From Rhizobium sp. (GTDB taxonomy: Bacteria; Pseudomonadota; Alphaproteobacteria; Rhizobiales; Rhizobiaceae), in NCBI GenBank assembly GCA_003527225.1, contig DPXQ01000162.1, positions 1 to 19,679 on the forward strand: 19,679 nt of DNA, in the 5' to 3' direction. The position numbers were made by a program, and so were the translations under genes. Below are positions 16,170 to 19,679 of the stretch, one piece after another. The notes under the pieces are model-generated. The model was given only the letters and a program-made list of their open reading frames with translations, was not told the DNA's origin and did not search any database. Each line of letters starts with the position of its first letter. Positions within the stretch are counted from its first letter, which is position 1.

Positions 16170-17057
16170 CTAGTCCGTCGGCAGGAGTATCCGCGCGGCG
16201 GCCTCCACGACTGCGGGCGTGATCGCCTTCAACGCCGGCTGAACGGAGCGGCTCCAATGCCAGTAAAGCGGAACGTCGAAGGGGCGGTCCGGCAGCAGCG
16301 CGATAAGCCTGCCCTCCGCGATCAGATCGCGCACCAGCGCCTCGGGATTCATACCCCAGGCGACCCCGGCAAGAGTAGCGTCGACGAACGCCTGCGACGA
16401 TGGCAGCCAATGGGTGGGGGGAAAAACAGGTTCTCCGAACACGGAGGCGATCCAGCGGCCCTGCAGCATGTCCTTGGCATTGAAGGTCAGGCACGGCGCG
16501 GCGGCAAGTGCCGCCAGCGTTACCCCGTCGGCAAACCATTGCCTCATGAAACCGGGGCTTGCAGTCGCGATATAGCGCAGCGAGCCCAGCGCACGGCTGT
16601 CACATCCCTGAACCGCGCCGGAAAAGCCGCTGACGGCGGCTCGCACTTCGCCGCGGCGAAGCCAGTCCGCGCTGTGGTCCTGGTCATCGAGGACAAGATC
16701 GAAGAGACAATTCTCGACCGCCGCCATCGCCGGCACGAACCAGGTGGCAAGACTGTCGGCATTGACCGCTACTCGAATGCTGGGCCGGCCGCCAGACGCA
16801 TCCTGCACGCCCATCTCGGCGTTGAGTGCGTGCTCGAGGAGCGCCACCTCCTCGGCATGACGAAAGAGCCGCTGACCGGCCGGCGTCGCGATGCAAGGCT
16901 GCCCACGAACGACCAGCACCGCACCGACGCGCTCCTCGATCAGCTTCACCCGTTGGGAAACGGCCGAAGAGGTCAGGCCGAGATGACGGGCTGCCCTTTC
17001 GAAACTGCCCGTGCGAATGACGGCCGCCACAGCCTCGAGCTGAGCGTAATCGAACAT
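16170..17057 (-). CDS. argP: LysR-family regulator ArgP/LysG type
   Basis: A 295-aa LysR-type regulator. The N-terminal winged helix-turn-helix reads MFDYAQLEAVAAVIRTGSFE, then RAARHLGLTSSAVSQRVKLI (residues 1-40), a form characteristic of ArgP/IciA/LysG. The effector domain follows (SIRVAVNADSLATWFVPAM). Its divergent partner is a LysE-type exporter, which is the classic arrangement: the regulator senses lysine, arginine or a related basic amino acid and activates the exporter gene. AGGA lies 9 bases before the ATG. It probably also represses itself through the shared 88-bp intergenic region, which contains a dyad. Confidence 0.92.
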   Translation of the reverse strand: MFDYAQLEAVAAVIRTGSFERAARHLGLTSSAVSQRVKLIEERVGAVLVVRGQPCIATPAGQRLFRHAEEVALLEHALNAEMGVQDASGGRPSIRVAVNADSLATWFVPAMAAVENCLFDLVLDDQDHSADWLRRGEVRAAVSGFSGAVQGCDSRALGSLRYIATASPGFMRQWFADGVTLAALAAAPCLTFNAKDMLQGRWIASVFGEPVFPPTHWLPSSQAFVDATLAGVAWGMNPEALVRDLIAEGRLIALLPDRPFDVPLYWHWSRSVQPALKAITPAVVEAAARILLPTD

Positions 17058-17069
17058 GATCAGTATTCC

Positions 17070-17087
17070 TAATCCTATCTCAGATTA
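17070..17087. promoter_or_regulatory. Candidate ArgP/LysG operator
   Basis: TAATC (17070-17074) and GATTA (17083-17087) form an inverted pair with an 8-bp spacer, close to the regulator start in the divergent region. The size fits a LysR-type recognition site. The assignment is inference from position and symmetry. Confidence 0.45.
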
Positions 17088-17145
17088 TTTAATTTCTCTC
17101 ACTCGGAACGATGCGATAGTCAAAGACCGATTGGAAGGGATCGAT

Positions 17146-17751
17146 ATGTTCGCTGCTGCTTTCTCCGGATTCTTTTTAGGTCTCAGCCTGATCGTCGCTA
17201 TCGGCGCACAGAACGCGTTCGTGCTGCGTCAGGGGCTGAAAGGGCAGCATGTGTTCTGGATCTGCCTGACCTGCGCCGCATCGGACGCAGTCCTGATTGC
17301 GGCGGGTGTCAGCGGGTTTCGCGGGACAACCACCGCCCTCCCTTTGCTGGAACCAGTGCTGCTCTACGGTGGCGTGATCTTCCTTGCCCTATACGGATTG
17401 CGCAGCTTCCGCGCAGCACTCACTGGCAATGCCGTGCTCAACCCGGCCGATGCGAGCGCGCTGGGCCTTGGGGCCGCGCTCGCCACCTGCCTTGCGCTCA
17501 CCTGGCTAAACCCGCATGTCTATCTTGATACTGTCCTGCTACTCGGCTCGATCTCGTCACAATATGCAGGAAGTGAAACGGCCTTCGGCCTCGGCGCGAC
17601 CCTCGCCTCGTTCCTGTTCTTCTTCTCGCTCGGCTATGGCGCGGGGCTCTTGCGTCCGCTCTTTGCCCGCCCCTCGGCCTGGCGGGTGCTGGACGGAGCG
17701 ATCGCACTCATCATGTGGACGATCGCTGGCCGGCTGGCCTGGATGGGGTAG
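17146..17751 (+). CDS. LysE/ArgO family basic amino acid exporter
   Basis: A 201-aa inner-membrane protein with about six hydrophobic segments. It opens with FFLGLSLIVAIGAQNAFVLR, the LysE/ArgO signature, then CLTCAASDAVLIAAGVSGF, a central LALTWLNPHVYLDTVLLLGS (the conserved NPH-x-YLDT motif), and a C-terminal GAIALIMWTIAGRLAWMG. It exports lysine and/or arginine or analogues when their pool is too high. The frame is open further upstream, but ATG 17146 has GGAAGGG 6-12 bases before it and begins at the conserved N-terminus. It is divergent from argP, its probable activator. Confidence 0.95.
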   Translation: MFAAAFSGFFLGLSLIVAIGAQNAFVLRQGLKGQHVFWICLTCAASDAVLIAAGVSGFRGTTTALPLLEPVLLYGGVIFLALYGLRSFRAALTGNAVLNPADASALGLGAALATCLALTWLNPHVYLDTVLLLGSISSQYAGSETAFGLGATLASFLFFFSLGYGAGLLRPLFARPSAWRVLDGAIALIMWTIAGRLAWMG

Positions 17752-17832
17752 TCCGCAGCCGATCGGAGATGGGCGGCGTTAAACAACCGCTGCAGGTCTG
17801 GAAAGAACCGGCTCGCCCGGCCTCATCCTCTC

Positions 17833-18870
17833 TCAGAATGCCGGGAAGCCACGGCGCTCCCACTCGCTTTTCGGGATGGGATCGCCGATATGGAAGGCAA
17901 ACGACACGACCTTGGTGACGTCCTCATCGACCTCGCAACGGAAGCTCAATTCGTACCATTGCGAACTTGTCCGGAATGCTGCCTCGCGGATATCCAGAAC
18001 CGTGCCCTGCTCGAGCGTGAAAGACGGCAGGAGTACGGGTCGGTATTGCGGCCCCGCATGGCGCAATTGCTCCCGCAGCTCCGTCAGGCAGAGCTGGTCG
18101 GCACGCTCCGAACGCGACAGACTGGCCATCGCCGTCATGGCAAATGGATCGTCCGTCACGGACCGCGAAAACAGCGTCCTGACTTCCGCGAGGTCAGAAG
18201 ACGGGCGGGCTTCGGCCGCCTCGGCAGGCTGGGTTGCCGGCTCCGACGGAGGTTTGACCTGCGAAAGCTCGATGCTTGTCTCGCTGGACGATTCCGCGCC
18301 GGCAATTCCTTTGTCCGGAGCGCCGGGATTTGCTATGGTGACCTCTGGAAGATCGATGTCGTCCGGTAGCGGACTGCCCGGCGGTTCGTCTGCAGCCGAC
18401 GGCTTCTCCGCCACTGTTTCCGAAGGCTTGGCCTCCTCCGGTTGCGGTTTGGTCTCAGGCGGCGGCTTGGCAGCCTCTTGGCTGGCATCGCCGTTCGTAT
18501 CCTGTTTCGGGCCGCGGTCCTTCTCGCCAAACTCGAACACGGGACGCAGGACCGGCAAGGGCACCGGTTGCCCCTCCCCTTGAGATGGTGGCGGCGGCGG
18601 TTCCGCCGGCGCGGGCGGCTCTTCGGCCTTTGCTTCTTCGGCCTTGGCTTCTTCGGGTGTTGGCGGCTCCTCGGCCTTTGCTTTTTCCTCCGGCTTCTTT
18701 TCTTCCGGCGGTGGCACGAGTTCAACCGTCACGGTCTCCTCCGGCTGGGGCTGCGGAAGCAGTTCCGGTAGCTTCACCAGAAAGACCGCAAGCACGGCAA
18801 GGTGGAGCGCGACGGAAGCCGCCACGGCCCCGCCCAACTTTCCCCAGCGCTTTGCCGATGTCTTTTCCAT
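17833..18870 (-). CDS. DUF930 protein with TonB-like anchor and long Pro/Glu/Lys linker
   Basis: A 345-aa protein in three parts. Residues 1-35 hold a short basic start and one membrane segment (VAASVALHLAVLAVFLV), as in TonB. Residues ~40-230 are a low-complexity linker rich in Pro, Glu, Lys and Ala with repeated EEPP and EEAKAEE units. Residues ~235-345 form a DUF930 domain with AMASLSRSERADQLCLTELR, two cysteines (QLCLTE and SFRCEV) and a final WERRGFPAF. The linker is long enough to cross much of the periplasm, so the DUF930 domain probably sits near the outer membrane or peptidoglycan. There is no TonB C-terminal domain, so an energy-transducing role should not be assumed. The frame continues upstream, but ATG 18870 begins at the conserved TonB-like end; its ribosome binding site is weak (AGAGGG 15 bases away). 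Confidence 0.85.
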   Translation of the reverse strand: MEKTSAKRWGKLGGAVAASVALHLAVLAVFLVKLPELLPQPQPEETVTVELVPPPEEKKPEEKAKAEEPPTPEEAKAEEAKAEEPPAPAEPPPPPSQGEGQPVPLPVLRPVFEFGEKDRGPKQDTNGDASQEAAKPPPETKPQPEEAKPSETVAEKPSAADEPPGSPLPDDIDLPEVTIANPGAPDKGIAGAESSSETSIELSQVKPPSEPATQPAEAAEARPSSDLAEVRTLFSRSVTDDPFAMTAMASLSRSERADQLCLTELREQLRHAGPQYRPVLLPSFTLEQGTVLDIREAAFRTSSQWYELSFRCEVDEDVTKVVSFAFHIGDPIPKSEWERRGFPAF

Positions 18871-18978
18871 GCCGATGAACTGGACCCTCTGACGTCCTGG
18901 GTGATGTGGCCCCAAATAGCGGCGGCATCAAGGGAGAAATGCGAGATCGACGCAGCATGCGGGCAGTGGGCAAAAGAA

Positions 18979-19006
18979 AACCCGGCGGGATCGCTCCGGC
19001 CGGGTT
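18979..19006 (-). terminator. Intrinsic terminator after the rpoD / 77-aa gene pair
   Basis: AACCCGGC (18979-18986) and GCCGGGTT (18999-19006) form an 8-bp stem with a 12-base loop. On the minus strand it is followed by TTCTTTTG, a good U tract, 25 bp after the 77-aa gene. On the plus strand it is followed by TCGTTTTC, so it may act both ways. Confidence 0.75.
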
Positions 19007-19031
19007 TCGTTTTCAGCTTACTTACAATCAG

Positions 19032-19265
19032 TCACCTGAAGCCAAACTCGTTCTTCAATATCAGAAACAAGTTCTCTGCTCCTTCTCGATCCAACTGTAT
19101 GGTCTGGCTCTTCTTGCCGGGAATCTCCCGCTCAGCAGAACCATAGGTATCGATCTGGACGACCCGTTTGTCGTCGATCCCGAAAACTGAATACGTAGCA
19201 ACAATCTCCTTGTGTAGAGAATTGCGTTCCATAGGCTTTTGTTCAAATCGACGAACCAAGGCCAT
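19032..19265 (-). CDS. Conserved small protein of unknown function downstream of rpoD
   Basis: A 77-aa protein: MALVRRFEQKPMERNSLHKE, then IVATYSVFGIDDKRVVQIDT, and a tail YGSAEREIPGKKSQTIQLDR leading to LFLILKNEFGFR. The segment REIPGKKSQTIQLD-x-x-x-A-x-x-L recalls short proteins often annotated, probably wrongly, as methionyl-tRNA formyltransferase; the length is far too short for that enzyme. The ATG at 19265 lies one base after the rpoD stop, so it can be translated from the rpoD transcript; an internal ATG at 19232 is an alternative. Neither start has a clear ribosome binding site. A terminator follows. No function is assigned. Confidence 0.65.
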   Translation of the reverse strand: MALVRRFEQKPMERNSLHKEIVATYSVFGIDDKRVVQIDTYGSAEREIPGKKSQTIQLDREGAENLFLILKNEFGFR

Positions 19266-19266
19266 C

Positions 19267-19679
<413 letters not shown>

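Noticed and set aside
18600..18720. Tandem DNA repeats in the Pro/Glu/Lys linker gene
   Set aside because: The repetition reflects low-complexity coding for EEPP/EEAKAEE units and is not an independent repeat element.

Overview
The window is high-GC, gene-dense chromosomal DNA of an alphaproteobacterium, most likely a member of the Rhizobiaceae (Ensifer, Rhizobium, Agrobacterium or Shinella type). The protein signatures support this: an alphaproteobacterial-type RpoD C-terminus, DUF930 and DUF1127 proteins, a DUF2799-like lipoprotein, and an ArgP/LysE pair. The assignment comes from recognising families, not from a database search.

Layout. 1-1832 (-) is the N-terminal half of cobalamin-dependent methionine synthase metH. 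It is divergent from an AGE-family sugar isomerase/epimerase (2023-3279, +), and a perfect 20-bp palindrome lies in the metH promoter. 3309-3929 (-) is a small lipoprotein. 4053-8336 (-) is a compact three-gene exporter operon: ATPase, large double-FtsX permease, HlyD-like adaptor. 8337-9950 is a poorer, more AT-rich patch. It holds a possible 37-aa membrane peptide, a membrane-anchored gene broken by a one-base frameshift at a T run, and a 22-codon remnant overlapping its stop codon.

10003-12587 looks like an accessory metabolic cassette. A TetR regulator (+) is divergent from a minus-strand set made of a stand-alone homocysteine S-methyltransferase, a DUF1127 protein and an exported AhpD-like protein. 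It is followed by a decayed tyrosine-recombinase gene whose tail runs into the 3' end of a CAU-anticodon tRNA (13079-13154, -), which looks like an old integration site.

13313-19679 is ordinary chromosome: an exported SIMPL protein, a small exported protein, YjbQ divergent from a UPF0303 protein, a SnoaL-like protein, an argP/lysE-type divergent pair for basic amino acid export, a DUF930 protein with a TonB-like anchor, a 77-aa protein, and the 3' end of rpoD.

I see no rRNA, CRISPR array, intact insertion sequence or intact prophage, and no convincing multi-gene novel defence system. The points most worth checking are the metH operator, the frameshifted gene with its truncated partner, the integrase/tRNA scar, and the small membrane ORF.
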